Shown here piece after piece: positions 1 through 10,867 of a DNA stretch of 64,000 nt. The DNA lies in assembly GCA_026214975.1 (NCBI GenBank), contig CM047817.1, positions 57,284,246 to 57,348,245 of the forward strand, given 5' to 3'. A model generated the notes under the pieces. It saw only the letters and a program-made list of their open reading frames with translations. It searched no databases and was not told the origin of the DNA. Every line of letters starts with the position of its first letter. Position 1 is the stretch's first letter. Source of the stretch: Gentiana macrophylla (Eukaryota > Streptophyta > Magnoliopsida > Gentianales > Gentianaceae). The translations under genes were made by a program, and so were the position numbers.

Positions 1-1009
1 AATAATCAAATATTTTAATTAAACCTTTTTTTTTTCTTCGGCTGTTGCTAAAAAAAAAGGGGGAATGAGGGAGAAGGACAGAAATATTTCATCAATTGAG
101 TAGAAGGACAGTTTTTTGAAACTTTTACATAAAGGACAAAACTATTTATTATTTGTCGAAATTCACTTGTGTTCAAAATTCATCGCTTAATTTAAACCGA
201 TTGTGAAATTCATCGCCGAAATTCACTAATTTTCAAAATTCATAAATCGTAAATTCACTAATTTTCGGGATTCACTTTATCAAAATTCACCTTTTAAATT
301 CACCGATTTCGGGATTCACTTTGAGGAGATTCACCGATTTTAGGATTCATTTGTTTGTCTTCTCATTATAAAAATTATGCAGTTGTCCTTCCATATAAAA
401 AATATGTAGTTGTCTGTTATTCTTAAAAATATTTGATTGTGTCCTTATCCCTAATTTTCCAAAAAAAAAAATATTCCAATTCTTTTTTTTTTTTTTTGTT
501 ATTACGCATGTCTTATAAAAAATAAAATAAAACAGGTGATATTAAAAAAAAAAAAAAAACACATTCAGCCTCTTTAGAGGAAACCCTAGCCGCATGCATG
601 GTACCAAATTTACTTCAGCCGCATGCACTGTTTAAAATTTGGGTTTTATTCCGTTTCTCCTCGTTCATACCTTGGGTTTCGCCTTGATGTTCATCATTTA
701 TTCAAGATCTTCATCTTTTCGAGCCCGGAACAACAAAATTACAAAAAAAGGTGCTACTTTACATTGAATTTTGAAAAAAGACATTAAAAATACAAATCCT
801 ATCTTTCAATTGTTCTTAAACAAAGGAGCTACAAAATAGATCTACGGGTAAACAATACCAACCCAATCCATCTCTTCAACCACAACATTCACAAGCATAC
901 AACATGATTAATTTGAATTTTACCATAAAAAAAAACGAAATAAAAACATCTAAAACATGCTTTTCCACTCCAAGATCTAAAATTTATATACTTTGATCGT
1001 TAGATCAAA
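1..1009. other. AT-rich non-coding stretch left of a minus-strand LTR element
   Basis: No open frame of note is present. By position it lies just downstream (on the minus strand) of the primer-binding site at 1010-1022, so it is probably the leader of that retroelement or sequence later joined to it. It holds A/T homopolymer runs near 481-560 and a degenerate array of short ATTCAC-type motifs at about 170-350. No gag or pol similarity is visible. Confidence 0.4.
69..452. repeat. possible MITE with inverted ends
   Basis: The left end reads AGGGAGAAGGACA (from 69). The right end, read on the minus strand, gives AGGGATAAGGACA (from 452), one mismatch in 13. Further paired AAGGACA motifs lie inside both arms, at about 102-109 and 149-156 on the left and 383-390 on the right. 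The centre is rich in ATTCAC motifs. No target duplication is recognisable, so this could be a chance or decayed inverted repeat rather than a miniature transposon. Confidence 0.3.
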
Positions 1010-1022
1010 GGCTCTGATACCA
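1010..1022 (-). other. primer-binding site (initiator Met tRNA)
   Basis: On the minus strand this reads TGGTATCAGAGCC, the usual plant Copia primer site complementary to the 3' end of initiator Met tRNA. It lies two bases from the LTR end at 1025, which fixes the element's orientation as minus and marks this LTR as the 5' LTR. Confidence 0.85.
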
Positions 1023-1024
1023 CT

Positions 1025-2877
1025 TGTTAGAAGTAATATCGTCGGATCAATCATGGATTGACCCGATTACGCAATGAAGACATCAGATCTAGATCTAAAC
1101 GAAACAAAGAACATAAATTTAAGATCTAAACTACAAGGGGGTTTGGGAGCCTACCTTTTTTATGGTGCTTAACTCCAAGAACGATAGATCTCCAAGAACA
1201 CGTATTTGAGAAGCCACAGCCTTCCAACGTGTGTCTCCCAGCAACACCAGGTGGATGGTGTTTCCCGCGCGCCGGACCTCCTTGATATGCTACCGGAATA
1301 ATCCGAAGATTATTCCAACTCGAACCCTAAGAATAGAGGCCGAAATTTTCAGCCAATTTCTCTTGTGAATAGTGATGTGAATAGTGTCGTGAATAGTGTG
1401 TTTTAAAAGGCTTGGAAGAACTCTCTTTATATAGGAGAGTAAAACTTAACCTCCAAGGATTAAATAATTAAGAGATAATTATTACATTAAATCTTTTTCC
1501 AAATAAAAGATAAATAAAATGATTATCCCAAACAAATTAAGATAAATCATATTATTATCTAATATTCCATGAATTATCATTTAACAAATAAAAGATAAAT
1601 CACATGTCAAATAATTATCCAAGAAAACTAATTTCTTAATAATATTTAACATCAATTGGCGCCACCTTTGTATTAAAAAAGGTTCTCACGCACTTTTCCA
1701 TATTTGACCAATTTGGTCAAAAGGTCAACACACCAATTTGAAGTAATTAACTGAAAAATGTCTTTTAGTGTATTTAATTATTTAGTCCAACTAAACAAGT
1801 AATCCACATATCAATTAAATAGTCCAATCCAACTATTTAATTATAATTGAGGTGCAACGACGAGAAACCTATATGCTATGTTAGGAGCCACGTCGGGGAC
1901 CATGGACCCATATTCAAGGTAATTTACAATAAATTAGATAAAATTATTCGTCAGACAGAATAATTATATCCAACCTATTAATTCCGGGATTACACCACCA
2001 TAAACCCGAAACTGAACTCTATCGAATATAGATAACTTACACTCAATTTATGAGTCGAAAGCGTCCACTGATATAATCATTACATACGGATAAATCCTCC
2101 ATAGACTGTTCACTTCGATTCGGGATATTTCCGTAAACCCTTCTCGAAACATATTATCCTTATTTACCATTAACCCCCTAGTGATCAATTAGTTCATATT
2201 CAATATAATATGAACTCGGCCGATCGATCAGTTTCTAGGGTCAACAAATAAGGGAACTGTCTCTCTACTTCCCGAGGGAAGGAATGGATTCCATATCTGT
2301 GATAGCACAGACCACTCACTCATTCCAGAATAGAGCCAACGAGAAGTGTTGGACCACATACTTCGAAGTGATCCTTACTAACACATCAAACTCTACCCTA
2401 GTCTAAGCAGTCAATGCTTGATCACCTCAGATTAAGATTAATCCATATATGATCATCTTGTGATTCGATAAGACTTCTCGATTACGGAATTATATCGAGA
2501 ACTCAAATCAAATCGGTCCAAATTTCATATGATTATCATCATATATAAATGCCCCACTTGGTACCCTATTACCGGCAGTCCGGATAAGATCGTCACACCT
2601 AAAGTGTTCAGGCGCATTAATAGCAAATTAATCATGAGACCCGCACTCAGATTAATAAACGCCACGGACTAAGTTAATTTTAAGTACATCTCACAAACTC
2701 AATCCTCTTGTGTATAGCCATCTGGTTTGAGTTATGTGATTACATAAACGGAGTACTTAGGGTTTTCAGTAGTGTCTTAATTATATGCATACATGCATAT
2801 AATAAGATGAATTACTAATTCTGTCATAAAACAATTATATAATTGTCTTTCGGGCACTACACCTTACACTAATAACA
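1025..2877 (-). mobile_element. Copia-type LTR, minus strand (5' LTR)
   Basis: The plus strand starts TGTTAGAAG and ends AATAACA, so the element carries the normal TG...CA ends on its own strand. The right end contains a CTTTCGGGCACTAC block. Blocks at about 1960-2300 match, in reverse, the LTRs at 29586-31298 and 36761-38481, so this is the same superfamily. A TATA motif (1425-1433) and a GGCGCC palindrome (1658-1663) are inside. The primer site adjoins at 1010-1022. The partner LTR is not in the window. The LTR is about 1.85 kb long. Confidence 0.8.
1425..1433 (-). promoter_or_regulatory. TATA box of minus-strand LTR
   Basis: The minus strand reads TATATAAAG inside the LTR, flanked by CTCTCC and AGAG. 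The LTR family at 38133 has its TATA box in the same context (CTCTCC, TATAAAAAGG, AGAG), which supports this as the retroelement promoter. Confidence 0.6.
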
Positions 2878-3769
2878 TGCCAGACCAGAATACTCGTAAA
2901 AATCCCAATCTGAAGAGTTGGCGGAGCAGCAAAGGAGGCTGAAGATTGGGAATTCAAGTTCCAATGGGATAGATACACGTGTTGGAGAGAGACTTCCAAC
3001 AACCTCAAAAAGATACTAGTTTAATTTGTTATCCCAAACCTATGCCCAATTTTACCAAATGGTGAGGAGGATTCCATGTATGGATTGCTATATTTTTGGC
3101 CCTAATGTTCTTTTGTTGTTTTAAAAGACGCCCCTAAAGCAAATTTATTGGTAACAATTGGGAATCTCACCAGCACGTATTGGTCATTTGATTATTAATA
3201 ACCTATTTTCGACCATTTTGATCACACCAATTAATGTGTAGCTCTTATTTCTAGGATTTCAGCGGAACAAACGACATATAAAATTGACATCAAAATACTC
3301 ACATCAATACGAGATCAACTATGATCACCAAATTGCTAAATGGCAATCACAAGAAATGTTCTTGAGACGTAATTTTCTTGATGATATGGTCCCTCATCAT
3401 CTATGTGTCTAGCCGGACAGTGGAAAATTCGTTAGTGAGCCACATACAAGTTTCCAAATGCTTGAAAGATTGAATATCTGTATATGCAAATTCATCAACT
3501 TCACGTTGGTGATAATATTTATGCAACCTTTTCTTTTCTTCTCTTTTAATTTTTGAGGGGGAGATATTGTGTGCTGGGATAGGGATTCGAACATGATTTT
3601 GATGTTATAAAATTATAGGGGATGTACTAAAATGAGCAAACTTCAATGTAATGTCTCCAAATTAATGAACTTTATATACGTTGGTGAAGAACATGGAGGA
3701 ACGTTTATTTTTGTAATAGATACGCCAAATAAGATGTATCATATCAGATAAACTCTTAACGTATTTCTT
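2878..3769. other. unassigned stretch
   Basis: No coding similarity was recognised. At 3553-3568 there is a purine run followed by TGTGCTGGGA, resembling a plus-strand polypurine tract and LTR start, but no retroelement coding remnant precedes it. A 61-codon open frame at 3409-3594 on the minus strand looks fortuitous. Confidence 0.35.
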
Positions 3770-4217
3770 ATAACAGATCACAAACAAACAAAAAACACAA
3801 AGCAATCTGACTTGAAAAGAGTAATGGTGAAATCAAGAAACTACAAAAACAAGAAGAACACAGTGTGTTTAACGTGCTTTCTGGAGTTATGCCGACTACT
3901 CCATGGACAGAAACAGAGATATTTTACTATGCATAGAGATACATGAAGATTCTCACACTACATTGATTACAATGATGGAGTATTTATTGCCTTGAAAATC
4001 TAACCCTAACCGCCATTAATACATTTTCGGATTTCCCACATATGCCCTCAGATGTGATTCAGCTCAGCTGAGTCACCAGCTTTGTAACCACACAGCCCAG
4101 ATGCAGAACTCAACAGTATTCAACAGACTCACTCTATTGACAGACGGACCTCAAGCACCACCTCAATCTTATCCACTTACTCATCCTCCTACCAGAGGAA
4201 GCCTACCCACCGTCACA
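3770..4217 (-). mobile_element. fragment of a Copia-type LTR, minus strand
   Basis: On the minus strand the order of features matches the 3' half of many plant Copia LTRs: a short A/T-rich AATAAATA core, then ATGGAGTAGTC, then a CACGT motif, then a GTGTTCTTCTTG block before the LTR end. No primer site, polypurine tract or internal coding sequence adjoins it. The CACTA insertion begins right next to it, so this fragment is part of the DNA into which the CACTA element inserted. Confidence 0.45.
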
Positions 4218-4220
4218 TAC

Positions 4221-4248
4221 CACTACTAGAATTTCCCGGATTTGTGAC
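4221..4248 (+). repeat. CACTA left terminal inverted repeat
   Basis: 28 bp starting CACTACTAGAATTTCCCGG and ending TTTGTGAC. It pairs with 10363-10390 with one mismatch. TAC precedes it as target duplication. Confidence 0.9.
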
Positions 4249-4309
4249 GAATTTTTGTGACAAAAACTGTTTGTCACAAAATTTCCCGGATTTGTGACTA
4301 ATTTTTGCA

Positions 4310-4960
4310 TTTAAAAGCGCCCATCACACATTTTCGACAATATCGCAACGAATTAGTGACAAACCGCATAATGCATTTTTTGGTAATAAATTGAGACAAC
4401 ATCGTGACAAAATTAAATGTACGTGGCAAAATGTATGTGACTATTTTGTCACAAACCGTTGCGCCAAATTCAGGCGCCATAATTTGTGAGAATTATGTGA
4501 CGAACTAGCTTGGTCATAAAAGGCTTCATTGCTAATTTGACGCTAACCGACATATCTGACCACTTCGCAAAATTGTCACATATTTTCGACACTATTGCTA
4601 CGAATTAGCGACAAACCGCATAATTCTTTTTTTTTTGCAATAAATTGAGACAACATTGTGACAAGATATGTACGTGGCAAAATGTATGTGGCTATTTTGT
4701 CACAAATCTTTGCGCCAACTTCGGTCGCCATAATTTATTAGAATTTTGTGACAAACTAGCTTGGTCATAAAAGTCTTCGTTACTAATCTAACGCTAACCG
4801 ACATATCTATCCGCATTGCAAAAGCATCACATATTTTCGACAATATTGCTACAAATTAGTAACAAAAGCGCAACAAAAAAGTGCAATGAATTGAGGCGAC
4901 ATTGTGACACAATATGTATATGAGAAAAGTTATGCGACTATTTTGTCACAAATATTCACG
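4310..4960. repeat. CACTA left subterminal repeats, period about 250 bp
   Basis: The GACAAACCGC motif occurs at 4358 and again at 4610, and a third diverged unit follows near 4861, so a block of about 250 bp is present roughly three times in tandem. Each unit contains several GTGAC/GTCAC motifs, ATTTTCGACA-type words and CTAGCTTGGTCAT. Units diverge by point changes. Short open frames here come from the repeats and are not genes. Confidence 0.75.
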
Positions 4961-5259
4961 CCGAATTAAACAACATGATGAGAGTCAACTCTTCTATTCA
5001 TTTCACACCTATTTTACCTCATTTTACAGCATTTTGGACCTCAATCTTATCATTTAGACACTATATCACGCTATTTTTATCAATTACGGTTCCATATTGC
5101 ACGGAATCGAAAATCGTGTTTTTGTCGATAAAATGTAGACTTTTATATACGGGGTACCTTGTATCCTACGAAATCATGCTTGATATGTTTGTATGCTATT
5201 TCAAAAGTTCGATCATTGAAATAAGTATAAAAAAACAGTTATTTAACGAGTTAAATGTT

Positions 5260-6240
5260 TAGGAACGGAGCCCACACTTAACCGGCTAAGCCCATCAGGC
5301 CGAAATGAAAGAAAATACTTATTATATTATATTTTATATAATTTAGTGTAGACCTCAAAAAAAATTCTAAGTACTATAGACTTATTATTATATTATATAT
5401 TATTTTAGTTAGACTAAATTGACCAAAAAATTTGACGGCTGCAATATACATTATACATGGGATAAAAAGAATAAAAAATAATGCATACATATACTATGAA
5501 AATGACTATATACATAATTAACGAGCAAGCTTTGAAATGGTACCTTGGAGATATTGAGAAAGATTCAGTTAGAGATTTAAATAGTGAAGCTACATATAGT
5601 GCTCTATCCTAAAATGAATATAAAAATAGAGTTTATCCCAAATAGCTCCCACAGCAGAATCCCTATCCCTATTTATTTTTAGGGATATGAACAGTGCAAC
5701 TCTACTTGTGGGGATGCACTATTCACGTCCTTAGACATATTTAATTATTAAAAATTATAGGGATATGGATAAGGATGCTGCTGCAGTGAAATAATAAATA
5801 TTTAATGTGTATGAATAGAGTTGTGAGGTACAATATGTATTATTTAATATTATTTGAAATGTTTATACGGATAAGGATAGAGATGCTGTTATGGAGTATT
5901 TTGAATTGAGATGTTGTAAAATAGGGATATATATTATTTTATATTATTTTAGGGATAAAAAATGGAGCACCTGTTGTGAATACCCTTAGCACATGAAAAA
6001 CTGTTAATAAAGTAAAAGGATTGGTCTCTTCCGTCCCGTGGTTAGGACATCGGTAGTAGCGGTAAAATACATAATCTTTCAAAATGCACGGTTCATCGAA
6101 TTAATTGTTCCAATTTTACATAGGGCCGTAAGGATGTAGAAAAAAAATCATAGTTTCATTTAAAAAATTAAGGGTAAAGAAAGATGATTAAAATAATAGT
6201 TTCAATGTGTATATATATGATCTAATTTTTAAAGGGAACT
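5260..6240. other. AT-rich non-coding interior of the CACTA element
   Basis: No coding similarity was seen. A loosely palindromic zone at about 5599-5970 has opposing GTGCTC...TCC(C)TAAAAT-type ends but no target duplication. Runs of TATATTATTTT are common. The stretch probably represents transposon filler or decayed intron sequence. Confidence 0.4.
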
Positions 6241-6298
6241 CATTAAAAAGGCGTTTTTTTTTTTTTTTTTTTTTTTTTGTTTCATTAAAAAGGCGTTT
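6241..6298 (-). repeat. poly(T) micro-insertion with 16 bp target duplication
   Basis: CATTAAAAAGGCGTTT stands at 6241-6256 and again at 6283-6298, exactly repeated. The roughly 26 bases between are a T run ending GTTT. This is what target-primed reverse transcription leaves when almost only the poly(A) tail is copied (insert on the minus strand). Replication slippage alone would not duplicate the 16 bp non-T word. Confidence 0.6.
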
Positions 6299-6553
6299 GA
6301 AGTGTAGAAATACACCATTTTCAATATTTAATAAAAAAACGGTTGGATCAAAATATTCGCTACGAAATAAAAAAAAATAATCAAATTCTACATGTTATTT
6401 TAATTTAATTTAATGGCAATAGTTATAATGAAATATTATGACTTTAAGAGTCATCACCAGTATGGACATTATAAAACAATATCTCTTAAGAAAACACAAA
6501 AAAGAAATCAGTATAATTATCCGATGATCTCACTCATATTCAAGTTACAAATG

Positions 6554-6733
<180 letters not shown>

Positions 6734-6740
6734 GCAAACG

Positions 6741-7631
6741 CTAACACTTCTCTAGGATACGGTTTTGAAAAATGAATGCCATCCCACGTCCACTAATAAT
6801 GGGAGTCAAATTTTTTTCAATATTTGGGAAAATCAATTGGTGGGATCATCTGAAAATTTCGTCTTATGATTTCCCACAAATTTGTATTTCATCAGTGTTA
6901 TAAAGACCAAAACCCCACGTTTGCCACATCAAACAAGAACGATCGCCCACAAATTTTCTTCTCTGACCTTTTTTTCAGCTTTTACAGATCATTCGGTTTT
7001 TGCAGATCAAAGGTATTATGTTTATGTTATCACTTCTATTCTATAGAGTCTCAATCCTATTTTCAGATAAAATTAGTGTTTCAATTTTTATTTTATTTTA
7101 AGGAATTTAATTGGAATATGTTGGTTTAATTTTTTTTTCTGGACTATTGAGAATCGCAGTAATATGTTGAATTCAAATTTGGATTTTTGAATGAATTGAT
7201 GCATAAATCTGGATTTTTTTTTTTGAGATTTTTAATGGTTTAGTCATTTTTCTCGTTAAACAAGGATTATTTTGTGGATAGATTCATTTTATAAACCCCT
7301 TTCAATCTTTTTGGGGTATGAGATGAACAATTCAGCACTCAAAATTACATAGATGGATTACCGATCTCTTTAGTTTGTCGGTTCGGCAATTTCACATATA
7401 TTTTTATTGATCTTGTTAGAATAATTTTTGGAAGTTAATAAATCATTGTTTTTTTCGCAAATCAATATTACTGGAAGCTCTTCTAAAAAAACATTGCTGG
7501 AAACTTAATAAATCAATATATATTTTCCAACAATTTTATTAAAAATGAAATATTGCTATGTTCTTTTTTCATGTGCAGCACTTACATTGACTAGTTTTTT
7601 GGATATGTTCTTTTGCTTTGCAGACACCGTC
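6741..7631. other. upstream region of the TNP1-like gene
   Basis: AT-rich sequence inside the CACTA element leading to the first recognisable coding exon. A pyrimidine-rich stretch ends in TTTGCAG at 7617-7623, a good splice acceptor 8 bases before the ATG at 7632. A 5' untranslated exon and intron are therefore likely within this stretch. An 87-codon frame at 6866-7129 has no recognised similarity. Confidence 0.4.
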
Positions 7632-9372
7632 ATGGTTCGTGGTGGTAAAGTGTGCTTTCGTAGTCCTCGAACGAATGGTAATGTCTCATTACCTTGTATT
7701 ACACAATTTTACCAACAAAGACGCAATACCACACCGTCGAGTGTTACTCAAGATCAGTCTAGTCCTGAACCAGAGGGGATTGCTTCATCCCCTACACATC
7801 ACCAGACAACTTCTGGAACCACAGAACAAAATCCACAATCCCGTGATAACACGCCTTCTCCTGGCATTGGCTTGTCCCCCACTGGCACGACTTCTTTCGG
7901 CGCGGATGCGGAACATGTGTCTAATGATCCATCTGCAACTACTCCAATAGAGGCATCTAGCAGCAATTCTCGACCACCTCTTTCCGCCGATAATGGGACG
8001 TGATATGTGCTCTAATTTATTTTTGGATCGTTTAGCTATAAAATTATTGATGACATATTCTTATTTTATTGAACAGGTTGGGTGCCTTTAGATCATCATC
8101 CTACTAAAACTTGTGTGCGTATAATGAAGCAAAAGGTTGATAAGTTTTGGCCCACTTATACTAAAGTCCCAAAGTGGAAACTCGAGATCGATGGTTTGTA
8201 GAGTTTACGGTACATTTGCTAATTTCATTTTCATTATACATTTTTTTATTCATAAAAGAAATTAAAACTTCTTGTTGTTCTTGAAATTTTGAACTTGTAA
8301 TTTTTGTTGTTGATGACTTCCATTTGCAGCGTTATTTCACTATTAAAGATGAGGATCTTGGCGGGTGAGAGAAATGTTTGATTCCACTCTTTTAAGACAA
8401 TTTAGGAACAAGATGCATCGGGCGAAGAAAGGGTATTTAAAGGATAAATCCATGCCAGGATGGATATATCAACTGCATACAAAAGGACTATATAGATCAC
8501 TGGCAAAGTGAGAAATTCAAAGATAGATCCAAAATCAACACCGCGAACAGAAATCATGTTGATCCTGCAACTGGACGAAAAGTTGCTAAGAACACTTGTG
8601 GTTCTAGATCTAGCAATGATACAAGGGTCTATATGGTACGCTACTGACATTTATTATTACTTCTTGAATTGTTTGTTGTTTTAACATGATTTAAAAAATT
8701 GTTATGGGTACATTTTTGTCTTTGTGCATGGCAACGTGAATTTACTGATGGTTTTTGATCATGGTTTTCTATTTTTCTACTATATGAATGTTTACCATGT
8801 TTTGTATAGGAAAGGAAGTTAAAGCGTGCTGTGTCTAGTTGGGAGTTGTATCATTTTATCCACCATCACCGAGAAGATGAGAGTCCAGTTGATGAATGGG
8901 CTGAGGAGATAGATGTAAGTTGTTGTAACCATTATTTCAAGTATATTAATATTTGAAATTAATTAAAAAAAATTTGGTGTAGCAAAAGATGTTGGAGATA
9001 TGTCCTGATGTGCAATCATTTTTGAGAAGGGATGACGCTTCTGATTACTTCTCGACTTGTTAGCACGACGGTGATTGAAACATATGTGCAAACTATGATA
9101 GATTCGCGACGTCATGCATCCGGTTTTGGGAACTTAACTCGAGAGAGTACCTTTCTTCTTCTTTTCATTCTACTCCAATGCCTCGTGTGCGGATCCTCGT
9201 GTACAAGAGCTTACCGAAAGCAGAGTTACTACAGTTAACACAAGAAAATCATGAGCTAAAGAAGATGTGGGAAGAGCAAAGAAGTCGTGATCTTTGGCGA
9301 GACCGTCGGGATTCTGAACGTGATGCACAACTCAAGATGGTTCTAGCGAAGATTGCTCGTTCACAAGATTAA
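7632..9372 (+). pseudogene. TNP1-like protein of En/Spm (PF03004-type), multi-exon, broken
   Basis: The DNA-binding accessory protein family of CACTA transposons (plant Ptta/En/Spm type) is indicated by its layout. An N-terminal low-complexity Ser/Thr/Pro region (about 7632-8003, starting MVRGGKVC) is followed by exons with WVPLDHHP and VDKFWPTY (from 8078), then KYKI-like basic sequence FRNKMHRAKKGYLKD (about 8398-8450). Next come the family-type VDPATGRKVAKNTCGSRSS (about 8557-8612) and ETYVQTMIDSRRHASGFGN (about 9079-9133). A C-terminal charged helix from about 9205 ends KIARSQD with the stop at 9372. Intron boundaries such as ATTGAACAG (about 8069-8077) and GTAAGT after GAGGAGATAGAT (about 8913) are visible. 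Frame breaks occur near 8362, 8510 and 9059. The start was chosen after the acceptor at 7623. It lacks the TNP2 partner that would catalyse transposition. Confidence 0.65.
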
Positions 9373-9700
9373 GTAGTTTTTAGTGGTAAAAGTGTTGGTT
9401 TCTTGAAAATTGTCTACTAGGTATGAATAAATTTTGATTTCATGTTGGAGATGTTATCTTACTCAATGAATAATTTAATTTAGGTTATTTTTCTTGATTT
9501 TATTTGTGTTTCAATTGTTGTTGCAACTAGAACATTTAAAATATTTTTGAAATATTTATATTATTGAATATATTTTTAAATAATAAAAATAATAAATTCA
9601 AAAATAATACAAAATATGAAATATAAATCGAACGAAAATTGATTACATATATCTTGATTAATTTGCTCACAAATCTCATACAAGATATCTCGTTTGAAAT
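9373..9700. other. 3' flank of TNP1-like gene
   Basis: AT-rich non-coding sequence with an ATTAAAATA-rich stretch and possible AATAAA-type polyadenylation words at about 9426 and 9585. Nothing else was recognised. Confidence 0.4.
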
Positions 9701-10362
9701 CTATTATTAATGTTGGTCATAAATTTTTCAAAACTATTTTATCACAATTTTGTGGTAGAACGTTGTCACAATAATTAGTTACAAATACAATTAAAATTTG
9801 CCACAATTTTGTCAAAGGCTACTTTGTCATAATTTTGTCGTAAAACACTGTCACAAAATTTTTCAACATTGTAGAGAAAAAGGTCCCAATTTTATCACTA
9901 AGTTTGGCAGCAAAATTGTCACAAGAATTAATCACATAATAATCACTAAAATTTTGCCACAGTTTTATCGCACACTTTTGTCACAAACTCATTTCAAATT
10001 TGTAGCACATAGTTGTCACTATTTCATCACCAAATTTGGTTACAAAATTGTCGTATTTTTTTGTCGCACATTTGTCGCTATTTTATGAAGCAACTTTGAC
10101 ACAACAATCCATCACAAACTTATTAGAAAATTTTGTCACACATCCGTTGCAAAACATAATTTTTGTCGTAGATTCATCACAATTTTTTTTTGTCACAACT
10201 ATGTCCCAAGGTATGGCTGACGACACATTTTTGCCACAAAACATAGTGACAATGTTAATTTCGACTCAAAAATTTGCAACGGGGTGTTCCGTGACGAAAA
10301 TAGATTTCGTCGTAGATTCGTCACAAACGAGCGTTTGTGACGAATTTGTCGCGAAAACCGCT
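9700..10362. repeat. CACTA right subterminal repeats
   Basis: About 660 bp with frequent TTTGTCAC, TTGTCACAA and TTTGTCGC words at short, irregular spacing, mirroring the left subterminal zone in inverted sense. These clusters are where TNP1-type proteins bind in En/Spm. Three open frames of 60-120 codons here are artefacts of the motif repeats. Confidence 0.75.
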
Positions 10363-10390
10363 GTCACAAATCCGAGAAATTCTAGTAGTG
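10363..10390 (-). repeat. CACTA right terminal inverted repeat
   Basis: Ends ATTCTAGTAGTG and is followed by the TAC target duplication (10391-10393). One mismatch to the left terminal repeat. Confidence 0.9.
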
Positions 10391-10393
10391 TAC

Positions 10394-10818
10394 CCTAGGC
10401 TGCTACTGCTGATGAGGAACGTGATAATGCTAAACAGTTTTTGGATGTTAAGAAGTCTGGTATTGAGCACTTCAATTGTAATACCATCATTACAGAGGCA
10501 GACTGTTGGCTTAATTTAGTTGTAAGAAACTTTCAGCAGATGCGACCGGCTCGAGATAAGTGGGCCAATGTAGCAGGATCTTAGCTAACAAGAGCAGCCC
10601 AAGAGCGAGCGGATATGATTGAGAATACCATGGGTAATATCAATGATTGGGATGAGCTTAAGGCAGCTTTCATGGATGAGTTCTTTCCAGTAGCACAACG
10701 GTCTGCTTAGGAGAGAGAGTTCTACTACCTTCGACATGTAGGTATAACTATCATGGAATATCAAAAGACAGTTCATGAGTTGGGAAAGTATGTGCCGATA
10801 ATGAGGGCTAGGGTTGCC
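10394..10818 (+). pseudogene. retrotransposon gag fragment (Gypsy-type)
   Basis: One frame, with stops at about 10581 and 10708, reads AATADEERDNAKQFLDV... then ADCWLNLVVRNFQ, a WDELKAAFMDEFFP block, an EREFYYLRHVG block and a TIMEYQKTVHELGKY ending. This spacing (W...W.....F...F.P...R..F..L......EY...F.EL) is that of the Retrotrans_gag domain of plant Gypsy elements, and the family's capsid-forming role follows from that. The left side is cut off by the CACTA insertion, and the N-terminal part is not recognisable beyond it at 4217. No zinc knuckle is seen. Directly after it comes Copia-type pol, an unexpected partner. Confidence 0.6.
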
Positions 10819-10867
10819 ATTAAGGTGATTGGCAACTCCACAATCAGCCAGGATTACATTGTTATAC

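Noticed and set aside
3553..3568. Polypurine tract and LTR start on the plus strand
   Set aside because: Only the purine run and a TG follow; no coding remnant, opposite LTR or primer site supports it.
5599..5970. MITE with GTGCTC ends
   Set aside because: Terminal similarity needs a gap of about 8 bases and no target duplication is visible; too weak to list.
9798..10398. Three overlapping open frames in the right part of the CACTA element
   Set aside because: They consist of translated GTCACAA-type subterminal motifs and share no protein similarity.
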